The translations under genes were made by a program, and so were the position numbers. A stretch of 64,000 bases of DNA from Ptychodera flava (Eukaryota; Hemichordata; Enteropneusta; Ptychoderidae), in the NCBI RefSeq assembly GCF_041260155.1, contig NC_091928.1, positions 46,788,137 to 46,852,136 on the forward strand. Reading direction: 5' to 3'. The notes under the pieces are model-generated. The model worked only from the letters and a program-made list of their open reading frames with translations. It made no database searches and was not told the DNA's origin. Positions 1-10,900 of this stretch are shown here, in pieces. How positions within the stretch are numbered: position 1 is the first letter of the stretch; each line of letters opens with the position of its first letter.

Positions 1-319
1 TCTTTTCCAATATCACACGTCCTGAAGATGTATCACAGTAAGGAAAAAATGGTAACCTCTGATCAACATTCAACAATTAAGTTTCATGGCGGGGTGTGCA
101 AAACCTTAAAGAATTAAACTTTTTATCAGACATTGAACTTTTGATGTCACCTCTTAGTACGCTGTATATACCTGTATACGAGATTATATACGTATGATAG
201 CGCATACCTAAATAAGGTTTTCTTTCCCCCTTGCAACTGCTGGTTGCGCACTGCACTGCTGATCCACGCATGGCATATTTTGTACAATGAATATGTTATG
301 CATTAACTCAAATGCTATG

Positions 320-565
320 TTTCTTCATTGATGAATACATTGTATTTCATTTATAAGATGATGAAAAATGCTGATAATTTTATCGCGATGTTTACAAACC
401 TTGTGAAGGAGAGGGATGAAATAATTCATATAATCTTATTTCTAGTTAAATGCCCCCTTTTTCAGAAAAGTGGCGTTCGTTATTTGGGCTTTCTCTTGAT
501 ACATTCACAATTATGTAGTTCTATTTTGCAATTTCATCATTTATTTTTGAAACATATGTATTTTT
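320..565 (+). mobile_element. LINE 3' UTR-like fragment, older copy
   Basis: Shares GATGAATACA, GTATTTCATTTATAAGATGA and CATTCACA-TTATGTAG in order with the 3' UTR of the LINE at 9880-10140. Lies in intron 2 of copy I. Confidence 0.45.
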
Positions 566-678
566 TCATATTTTCTCCAATGAAACATCTTAGAAACAGA
601 AAATCGTAAGTATAAAAAATATTTTCTCCATTGCGTTAGGTGGAAAGCAACGTCTTGATTAAATCTGAACTTGCCCAC

Positions 679-805
679 CTCTAAATTCCGTTTCAGACGT
701 GACGTCACAGTGAATGTAGGATACTCTGTCTGTACCATGGCTTTGGGTTAGCTCCTTAACGACGTCATTAGCACGTTCATCATTGATATCTATGATGGAC
801 ACGCT
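679..805 (-). CDS. Copy I exon 2
   Basis: 127 nt, phase 0 to phase 1, TGCAG acceptor and G/GTGGGC donor. Open throughout; motifs IDIND, YIHCDVTS. A 63-nt (CT)n tract (coding strand) begins 36 nt upstream of the acceptor. Confidence 0.75.
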
Positions 806-837
806 CTGCATTGTAAATTAAACAATATCAGGATGTA

Positions 838-905
<68 letters not shown>

Positions 906-1876
906 CAAAGGCAGAGTTAAGGAGTCATGTAGCGGTCTCTTGAGTTACTCATAACGTGTCTATATGTTATTGTTTAAAAAAGTGTTTACTCAACCTAGGG
1001 GTCCTTACTACTGTCTTTTTATCACGTACAATAATTCATTATGTGGTACATGCCATAATTGGACGTTAGGGGGCCTTCAGTAATTATGAGGGGATGGGCC
1101 AGAGTATTTGGTCGGGACGGTCACATTTTGAAAACTTAGCCTGGCAGAAGGTCACAGTCTAAATTGCCAAGTTTATGATAGATGCAAATGAATGATTTGT
1201 GTGAGAAACATCAAAACAAAACTCCCATGTATCAGCATTTTCGGTGAAATTCCAAAATAAAATGTATTATACACACTATGCATTGTAGCCTAATTATCCC
1301 AATCAAAAGTACATTTATGCCAATTATCGATCGTCTAAAAATGCACAGATATTGCCATTTTCATATTGTAAAAAGTGTTCAAAATTTTCTCATAGAATGT
1401 CATGTATAGGGGCTGAACATTTTCAGAGAAATGCCAAAATGAAGTTTCTTGTACATACATACATTTGTAATCCCTATTCTGTCATCCTATGTCTATAAAT
1501 GCACAGATACTGTCAGTTTAACATCGACGCAAAACATCATTCATAGTTTCTCATAGACTCCCATAGTTTATCCACATTTTTTGGTAAAATTCCAAAATCA
1601 AATTTCTTGTACACATACACACTTGTAATCGCCCTACTCTAATCAAGTTCATTTATTTCCATTATCCAATGTCTATAAATGCACAGATATAGTCAGTTTT
1701 GTATTCGAAAAAAATGTTGAGAGTTTAGTCATGTACTGTCATGTATAGTGAATCCACATTTTTTGTGAAATTCCGAAGTCTAGTCCTGTAGCTTATTAAC
1801 ACATCCCATATTTGTGGAGTCAGCATTTTTGCTCACATGTTCACACACGTGAGCATATGGTTTACCGCTGTCTGTA

Positions 1877-1908
<32 letters not shown>

Positions 1909-4900
1909 TATGTATGTCTGTCTGTATACCCGATATCTCAAGAACTGCTGAAGGGATGTCAACCAAATTTGGTGCACAGCTTCAGGATCTAAATGGCAAG
2001 AACTGAAAAGGTTTTGGTGGGCGTGGCTTGGATATTAATGAAGTTATGAAAGTTTTAATTTTTCTGATACGCCGCGTATGACAAGTGAAAACGATCGACT
2101 GTTTGAGGGCGCTGTGAAATGAGCTGGTCCAGGTTGGCTACAGCTGGATAGCTCTGGTTTCAACCACGGTCCCTCCATGTTTCAACCTCGTATTGAACGT
2201 TAAAAATATGATATTTTATTACTCATTCGAATTCAACTCACTATTCAAGATAAAATATCGTTTAGCAAATTAGCTTTACCCTTGGTGATTGATTGTTTCT
2301 CTCGCTGCTCGATCGCCAGAAATGACTACATACGTTCTCTACCTAGCCTCATGGCATGGCATTATCACTCGCCCCGATCCCTAAATATGGAAGTGCTGAT
2401 GAATAATAACTTTGGGTCAAAGGTATTGAAGTGTCCAATCAGGTTCGTGCACAGAGTCCAAGGCCGTGACCTACTTCATGTACTTCTGCCGTGTTTTGAT
2501 TTTGCTTCGCCAAGAAACGTGCTCGCCATTGTCCATAAAAGTATGTTTGCTCTCCTTTGTAAACATTTTAAAATTCTGACTGTGTCAGATTAAAAAGGCG
2601 AGGTTGTTCGTGAAACAAATTCCGGGATAGGCTTTGGTATGCATACGATCGGCATCGCGGCAGTGCATGTAGCGTACCATGCTTGTGTAACTGCCGAGCT
2701 CAACCTGCATTCACGGTTGGTACTCATGTACAATCATGATGTGTTCAATTCCGATGAAGATTCATAAGTCTTACTTTTGCAGTCTTTTTTCCGTATGGTA
2801 ATCCCGACTATTCTTGTTACGGTTAGACGTGGTGGCCATTTTATGTTAAGCTTGCAATACTGCAAAGCTACATAGCGTCACTATCGCGTGATCGAGGTAG
2901 GCCTACAGCGTTGTTGAACGGGATACAGAAACTCTGCAGAGGGAGAAACGATCGTTGACATGAACAGTCAATGTACTTCAGCACGTAGTCCGCAGATTGC
3001 GGATTGAGAAAATAAATGTGTCCCAGTAAATAACGGAATATTTATGTATATTAACTCGATATTAATCAAATTTTCAGCTCATTGCAAAAAAATGTATTGC
3101 AAAGATTAATTTGTCACTGACAAATACTGCACTGTACGGAAAAAACAGTCTGTAGAATAGTTCAAGTAGTACTACCCGAGACAAACACTTGTGTTGTCAA
3201 TTTAATTTGATTTCATTTCACAAACTTCATACTTCATCGTGTATCGCGTATTTCAGCCTTTGTGAAGCCATTTTATTGATATTTTCAATTTTTGTCTTGG
3301 CTTTGTTGTGGAACATGTTGAATCGTCTCCGCGGACATGTAGGCACTAGGCCGTGGTGCAAACATTCAGCGGCCAAATTATCGTTTCGAAGCAAACAGTT
3401 CTAACACAGAAACACCATCAATTCTCTCTAGCAAAGTTGCGTTAAATATTCAGTAAAATGTCACATAACGTTAAAAGTGTGACACGGTCGAAGTGACTTG
3501 GGTACCGTGTCGACCAAAACCAGTGTGAATTACTGCGGTCGAAGCGGACAGCGGTCGGGATGACGTGTTCCCCAAGCGAGCTATCTTCAGAAGTCTGTTT
3601 CGTCGCAAAAAACATCAACTTTTAAAACCCGTCATTTATTTACTGATGTTATTCTCAGCATCACAAACATATACGCCTCTGCTATGTATCACAGCAAATA
3701 GTAATATTTGAGCGCCCCGTAAATGGGATCCTCGTTTCTTTGCGAACCCGGAAGTGTGTTTTGCTCAATGCATTTCCTACTCATAGCGAGGGAAACTGCT
3801 CGCGTTCCCAAGTACCTTTTTTCGATGCCAGTGCAACGCTATCTGTGCAAAATTTGTGGTGATATGCTCCCGTGTGATGGAAACCCTCTCTTATTCTAAA
3901 AATGACGTTGTTGACTTTGGACTTCGATTTCGTAAATGTGATGTCCATGCAGTGAGTTTGGGTTGGCGCGCTTATAATGCAATCTTCGCCCGCCTGCGGT
4001 CCGATGTCCCGCATAAGGCATAAGACCACTAGAAAGATTGCAAAAAAAACCGTATTTCAACTCTGTTTCATTTTTAGTTGCCTTCACTGCTTATCGTAGA
4101 GGTTCTTCCAGGATTGGAAGCCGTGGGAATGTAAATATATTTCTCTGTACTGCGCCCTTATAGATCGCCTCTAACTGACATGAAAACAACGGTAGAAATC
4201 AAAACCATGCGGTCCATTTGCAAGCAAAGAGTTCAAAGATCATTTTCCGCATGCGGGAAAATTTAGCCACCGATGAAAATTTTTGTCTCAAAGCGTTAAA
4301 GTTGTGTATGCGAAATCTATGTTGCTGGAAGCCTTTTTGTTTGCCAAGGACCTAAAAGTGGGCTGTCTGATTGGCCCAAACGATGGCATAGTGTACGTTG
4401 AAGATACTATGATATAACGTTATGAAAGTCATTAACTAATTTATTTCAGTCAATTCCTTATTTGCATATATAATGAACATTTCTAATTGGGCATGAGAGA
4501 AAATGCCAAGAGAGTTTGACCGGTTGACCTCGCTGTTAATTTTAGCAGGAAATTACAATAACAATGCTTGGTCGAATGACGCAGTGCCTTGAGGGTGGGA
4601 TCACCAGTGGTATATGGGGAGGAGTACCTTCCCGATGGTGATAAGTGGTGCAGATTACCGTCGCCTAGGTGACTGGCGTATACGCGTGCCAAAAGACACC
4701 AATGGTTGATTTCCTGTTGACCAGTCGGATGGCAGAGTTGCAAATACCTGGACTGAACCATTTGGTTTTTTGTGGGTGTCGGTGGTACTTTGACAGTATA
4801 AGTAAAGATACACATATATTGAGTTTATTGTCTTGTTTATGAGCGGCCAGTATTTCCAACAGCATAAATTATGTGCATTTGCCCTTGAAGGAATAAATAA

Positions 4901-7900
4901 TTTTCGAATAAAACATCGCGAATGTAACTACATTCCTTAAGCTCGACGTACACTTAAGTGCCCCAAAGAACCATGAAATCGCCCGACTTTCGATTGAAGA
5001 GATGAGTTTTGCCAAACCGCGTATACAGAAAAAGTGGCAGATGACTTTATTTTTAGAATCATAGACAGTATAGCGAGATGTAAAAAATGTGAAACAGGCT
5101 CCCCACCTAACTATCCTAAATGTTTTTGTGTCGAGTTTGTGTTTGATTCGTTTCGAAAATGTGTTCCTACATTCTTATCCGATTGTTTGTGTTAATGAAA
5201 TGTTTGTTTCGCTTTGGATATTTGTAGAGAAGTTTGGATTAGTGTGTACGGTAATGTTTTGTTTGTGTGGGGAAAGCTTATGGCGAGACGCAGCCGGACC
5301 TATGTTGTTACAAAAGTTGATAGAGTCGCCCTTTGACGCTTGCGTTTCGAAACCCGAGTGTGGTTTCTCATCAATCGCAGTGTAGATTCTTTCCTTAGTT
5401 TGTGTTTGTGAAAATTTATTTTAATGCATTTTAGTGGTCTTGCTTTCCGATTAGCGAGGCAAGTATTTTAATTTGGTCACGTTGTGAGTCCGTTTGGTGG
5501 TTCGGTTTGTTTGTTCTATATTCTTTACTTCGGTAAATTTGTTTTGACTGGTGTGTCTTTTAGATTTTTGCGGAGGTTGTGAATTTTTAGGCAATAAGTA
5601 TCACTGCGAGGTACGGATTTTATGTTTATTGGATCAAGATACTTACAAGTATCCTGGTTGATGTGCTTGTTCTCGTACATTCGTTTACTTTGTTTACTGT
5701 TTGTTCTGGCTTGTTGTGTATAATACTGAGTGTTACGTAATTGCCTTTCGCATTCGAGTACGTAATCGTTTGTGTTGACAATAACGAAAAACCGACCCTT
5801 GTCGAAGGGTTATTTTCCCAAAATTTGTCCAATGTTTGCAAGCTGGTTTATCGCGATTCTTTTGGCACGCGACATGTTTTGTTTCCTTGTTTGAAAGGGT
5901 ATCTCTAGAAGTGCGAGTTTAGAAGCTTCAGATAGCTTTCAAGTTTTGTTTTTTTGTTGTTCGTGGAGTCCAATTTGACTTTTCTTTGAATTGGTGTTGT
6001 TGCGATTGTTTGTGTCTCACGATGTAGCGTAGTCACATTATACGACTTTATTTGTTGAAATCCTGAGGTGGTTTTATTCTGTTTGGTTTTGTTGGTGTCC
6101 GAATGAATTTTAAGGCTTTTGCCTAGTACTATTTTTCGGAGTTTCATAGTTTGAGCGATGATAGGTTGTTGATGAATTTCATGTTGTTGTCGGCTTTTCT
6201 TTGGAAATAGCTGATTTATTTCCACGGCCATGTTTTCTGTTACGTTACTGTGATTGTTTATTTTGTATTTAATGTTGTGTTTCAGTTGTTTGTTATGTGT
6301 ACGATTTTTGTTATTTCTTTTAAGTGTTTGTGTGTTCTATGTCATTTTATCGTATTTTTTGGTAGTTCCCTTTTTGGAGTATTTGGTGGCCCTGAAAAGG
6401 GCCGCTTGGTATGGGTTTTTGTTAACGCTTGGCGCGTTTGTTTTGGCGATGAGCCTAGCTTTTTTATGCTTCTTTTCGCCGATTCGATGTGCTTGGTGAG
6501 TAGGTGTTTGCCGCCTTCTTGTCACTGTGTGTGCGTACATGGACAGTCTGCATAGCCCTTGAATGTGGTCTCGATTTTTATCAAACTTACAATTTAGGAG
6601 TATATATCAAAACTGATAAATGATTTATGTGATTACTGTAGCTATAGATAGGCTACATTCAGGACGGGCAGCGACGGGCAGTAATTAGTAGGCAAAACAG
6701 GTGGTTTTCACCGTGGGCAGAACTCGGTGCAATGATACTGAACATTAATAGTAAGCCTGTCACCTTGAAGGTAATGCTGTAGGTGAAACAAGGACTTCAA
6801 ACACACGATGGTACAAACGACACCACAAGTGAAACGTACACATAGAAATACACGCGTTCCTACGTTGTGCCCACGCCACCGGGCCACGCGATTAAAATAT
6901 GACTGATACTGCTGGATAGTGTTAATTGGGTCGGTAAACAGTCAATTAATAGTTTAATTGACTACCTGGGTGATTGGCAGGTCGTGTCTAACGACGCATA
7001 TGCAAAGCAGGCCAAAAGACAAAAGCCCCCAAAGTTATTGACAGCTGGCCAGGGGTCACCATGAATACGTAATGAAGCTTCACTACGCAGAAACTGCGTA
7101 GTCAAGCCCTTCTTAACCGGTCAAACTCTCTTGGCATTTTCCGGCATGGGGATATATATGTCTGAATTGACTCAACCAAAGTTGATGAATCTTGCTACAT
7201 ATATTTCAGATACTATAATACATGTTATTGAAATTCGTTAAGAATTTTTGCTTCAGCCAATTTCTAATTTACATATTTGATGAACTTTCTTAATTAGGGA
7301 TATTTATCTGTATTGACTTGACCAAAGTCGACAAAACTTGCCATGTACATTAAAGATACTATGATACAAGATTATTGAAAGTCATTTGACATTTTTATTT
7401 CAGCCAATTCCCAATTTGCATATTTAATGAACCTTCCTAATTAGGGATATATACTGGCATTTACTTGATAAAAGTTGGCGAAACATGCTGTGTACATTGA
7501 TCATTATACCAGGTTATAACAGTATTGAAAGTCATTTTGCATTTTCATGTCAGCTAATTCATAATTTGCATAGCTAATAAGCTTTCACGGTTTGGCATAT
7601 AGAGCTTGAAGGACTTGACCAAAGGCAATTACACATGCTATATTGTGATACAATGACAGTACTCAAAGAAATTAATTATTTTTATTTCAGCTAATTACAT
7701 ATTTGAATACTTAATGACCTTTAGAATTGATCTGTGGTGAAATTCATTATGTTGATCATAACACTTTCAATGAAGTTGCAAACATGTAGCAAAGGTTCAA
7801 ACTTGCACATAAATGCAATATATAATGAAACACGTGAGCATTTTCAGTTCATATCTGGTTATTGTTGAACATTGAATTCATGTCCGGGAAAGAATTCATT

Positions 7901-10900
7901 TGTCAACAATAGCAATAGTCATTACGCCTGTATGGGCTTAGCATTGTGAAATGCTGTAGGGAGTTGGACAAGAAACAGCATTTGCTACACAGAACAAGAA
8001 AACTGAAAGTATGACAAAAAATTATAGCAGATCTCCCTTTAATATCTTTGCTTATAATATAACAACGTCAGCAGATCATTCAAAATTACGCTCACGTTAT
8101 GGAGGGAGAGGGAGGATCACATTAAAGAAAGGGGCGTCAGGGGGAGGGTTATGTTTAGAAACTTGCATCAGGGTCACATTTTACGTGATGAACCACTCTC
8201 AATTTCCTGAGGCCAACTCCCTCATAATAACTTAAGGTTCCCTTAGGAGCAAGCTGTTTCTTCAAACCCTGTGGTTGTAAACCTAAACGAGAAACTGGGA
8301 GACGGATTGCACATATCCTAATTTTGGGTTTCTTGCAATCAACATGTCATGTGGTGGTTCTTCAGACGATTACGGTGCACTCGGAGGTGAAGGTTACGAT
8401 GCTCATGATGTTCTCTTTCTCAACCTTCCGAGTCCATAAAATTTCAGCTGTTTGTCTTTCAGGGCTAAAACATTATAGAGTTTCCTACTTTGTCGTGAAC
8501 TTTGCCTGACTTCTTAAGCCATCTAACTCAGTGATATCTGGCCCCACCCGCTATCCGATTCTAAACTGGCAAATGTTCTATCTACGAACTTGAGAAAGTT
8601 GTTATAAAGAGATGGACCTGTGGGCAAAAAAGAGAGAGAAAAGAGAGGGCAAAACATCAAGGGCAAACAACAACGTTCTGAGCCAGAAATCCTTGAGTGT
8701 GTGAGTTTCCTGGCTGCAGCAAAGTAACGATGACGTGTCACATAAATTGTGTTTGTTTCAATCGCTTTATTCAGCCAACATCAACCACGCGGGCTAATCG
8801 CGATTACAGCTATACTCACCTCAAAGCATGCTGGGAGAACCCAGAAGTAAGCAAATGTTCAACAATTCCAATAGAAGGCGCTGGACCGACAACATCTATA
8901 TCGTAAAGTCAACAACAAACGAACCCCAATGGTGTATGGGGATATGTTAAATACCTGGAAGTCACTTAGACTTACAAGAGTGAATCTGCCAACATCAAAA
9001 CAGAATCTTCTGAGAGAAATTCTGTGGTATAACGACAATATTAAGAATGAAGGATGTGTCCTCTTTTATGAAAAATAATGGTCAAAGAGTGGAATTTTAA
9101 GGCTTAGGGACATCTGGAATGATGACAGAAATGACTGGCTTCAACAATGGGAAATAATTGCCAAAAATAGAGGAGGTACAAATAGACATGTGCAAGAGGA
9201 AATCAAAACAGAGTATGAAACACTCATCAATGCTATTCCAGATTCCTGGAAACAAATCATCTCTTCAAACATCCAAAATGGAGAAAACTATGATATTTTA
9301 GACTTAGAGAATTATGGTCTGACAAAAAGTGAGGTCAAAACCAAGTCACTTTATTGGAAATTAGTTGATAAGAAATGGCATGCAGTCAGAGGTCAGATTG
9401 GTCAAAAATGGGCTGAGAATCTAAGTCTTACTGACAGTTACAAAGCTACTCAATTCATCCGTCTAAATTCAACAGAAATTGTCAGCAATTCAGTAAATGA
9501 TTTAAATTAGAAGATTTTCCATCGAGGCCTAGTCACAGGAAGCTTGGCCAAAATTTTCAATTTAAGTGATGGGAAATGCCATACATGTGGCCAAGAAGAA
9601 ACAGTCTGGAACACATCTTATTTGAGTGTAAACATGTTAAAGAAATCTTGCAGAAATGTATTTCTTTCTTTGTCAGAAAACACAACTTTGATAATAATAT
9701 CAATATCAAAAGATTAGCAATTGCAGGAATCGAAAATGATAATAATGCAACATCTGACATTATTTACTGTATTACTTCCTTTGTAAATATACAGTTTGGA
9801 ATATTCGAAATTCGGTTACTCTTGATGGGATTAAAGTTTCCCTTCAATCCTATGTCATGCAATTGAAATGTCATCTCTCCTCATGGATGAATACAATGTA
9901 TTTCATTTATAAGATGATGAACAAAACTGAGGATTTATCACAAAGTTTTCAAGCCTTGTAAGACTGGAAGGATAATAATGCATCCTGAATGCATTCATAT
10001 GATGATCTTTGTAATTAAACAGCTAATTATTTGGTTTTTTTTCAGACGAGACGCATTGTAATTTTAACGCATTCACAGTTATGTAGATTTGTTTTATTTG
10101 TGACTATGTTGCAATAAATTTATCTTTAATTTTCAAAAAAAAAAGTTATTTGCCTGCGTGCTCGGTTAAAAGCGCGTGGCTATTGTAACATTATGTGAAA
10201 ATTGTTTGAAATTTGCGCCGGGACCGACACCACCTTGCCTGCATGTTAACCAGGCGTTATCTCATCATCATATTTAGCGAGGATGACCAAAATGGCCGCG
10301 GTCAATATAATTATGTTGGCAAGCTGAACATTTAGTTTTCGTCCAAAGTTCAAGAGAGCAGACATTATTTAAAGACCATACTGTACAGTAACTGTACAAC
10401 ACAACGTTCATAAAGTTTTACAGATCGTTAAAGCCCCCCCCCCCCCCCCCAAGAAATGTTTCTGGTCAGGTCTTTCTTAAAAAATGGCGTGGCGACGCGA
10501 TTTTTGTTATTTTTTTTTTTCCCTCAAGGGAGAGAGGAGGGTCAGTTTTAGTTTAATCAATATAGTCACATATATAGTCACACTGCCCTTGCAACCACTG
10601 TACAATGTCATTGTGCAGCTTGTAACGAGCGTTAGGTCTGTCAAGCTGTCGCTGTTTCGGCCACGTTTTCTTTCTTGCACCGCCCATCAATAACTGAAAG
10701 GCTGCACCACCAGTTAAATTAAATGTGACATATTTTCCAAACTTGACGAGTGCTGAAATTGTCACTGATATTGGTATTGACTGAAAGTTGCCCATCATGG
10801 AAGTACTCACGCTACTCTCTACGGGAAAATCAGAATACTCCGGCTCCAGGACAAATCTATCGCCAGTATTCAGAACACCCCTGCTCAAATCATGGAAGAG

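Larger units (their letters stand above)
4370..7740. repeat. Degenerate array of ~145-bp repeats, interrupted by a transposon
   Basis: Units at about 4370-4491 and 7149-7740 repeat the order GATACTATGATA, GAAAGTCATT, TTTCAGCCAATT, TTTGCATATTTAATGAAC, TAATTAGGGATATA, TTGACTTGACCAAAG. The TIR transposon 4492-7148 sits inside one unit. Related units occur at 41580-41790. Confidence 0.6.
1829..7855. mobile_element. Composite insertion of about 6 kb in copy I intron 1
   Basis: Copies II (24.4 kb) and V (43.2 kb) read directly from a TTTGTGGA-TCAGCATT stretch into TTATTGTTGA; copy I has 6 kb between them. The insert begins TTTGCTCACATGTT and near its far end has AACACGTGAGCATT, an imperfect short inverted match. 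It holds an interspersed repeat (1829-2120), about 2.2 kb of unrecognised DNA, a roughly 145-bp repeat array and, within that array, a nested TIR transposon. Exact ends and target duplication are unclear. Confidence 0.55.

Noticed and set aside
2282-2593. 103-codon frame as a possible gene
   Set aside because: No domain, no splice support, and located in DNA absent from sister units.
4483-4865. Minus-strand 110-codon frame repeated at 15819-16169
   Set aside because: Similarity is explained by the two transposon copies; no domain, and it includes the inverted terminal repeat.
6250-6555. 101-codon hydrophobic frame that looks like a membrane protein
   Set aside because: Lies antisense to the Penelope-like remnant in a T-rich stretch of a transposon; the hydrophobic look comes from base composition.
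10434-10450. Poly-C run as a regulatory G-quadruplex site
   Set aside because: A plain homopolymer at the edge of a mobile insertion; nothing ties it to a promoter.
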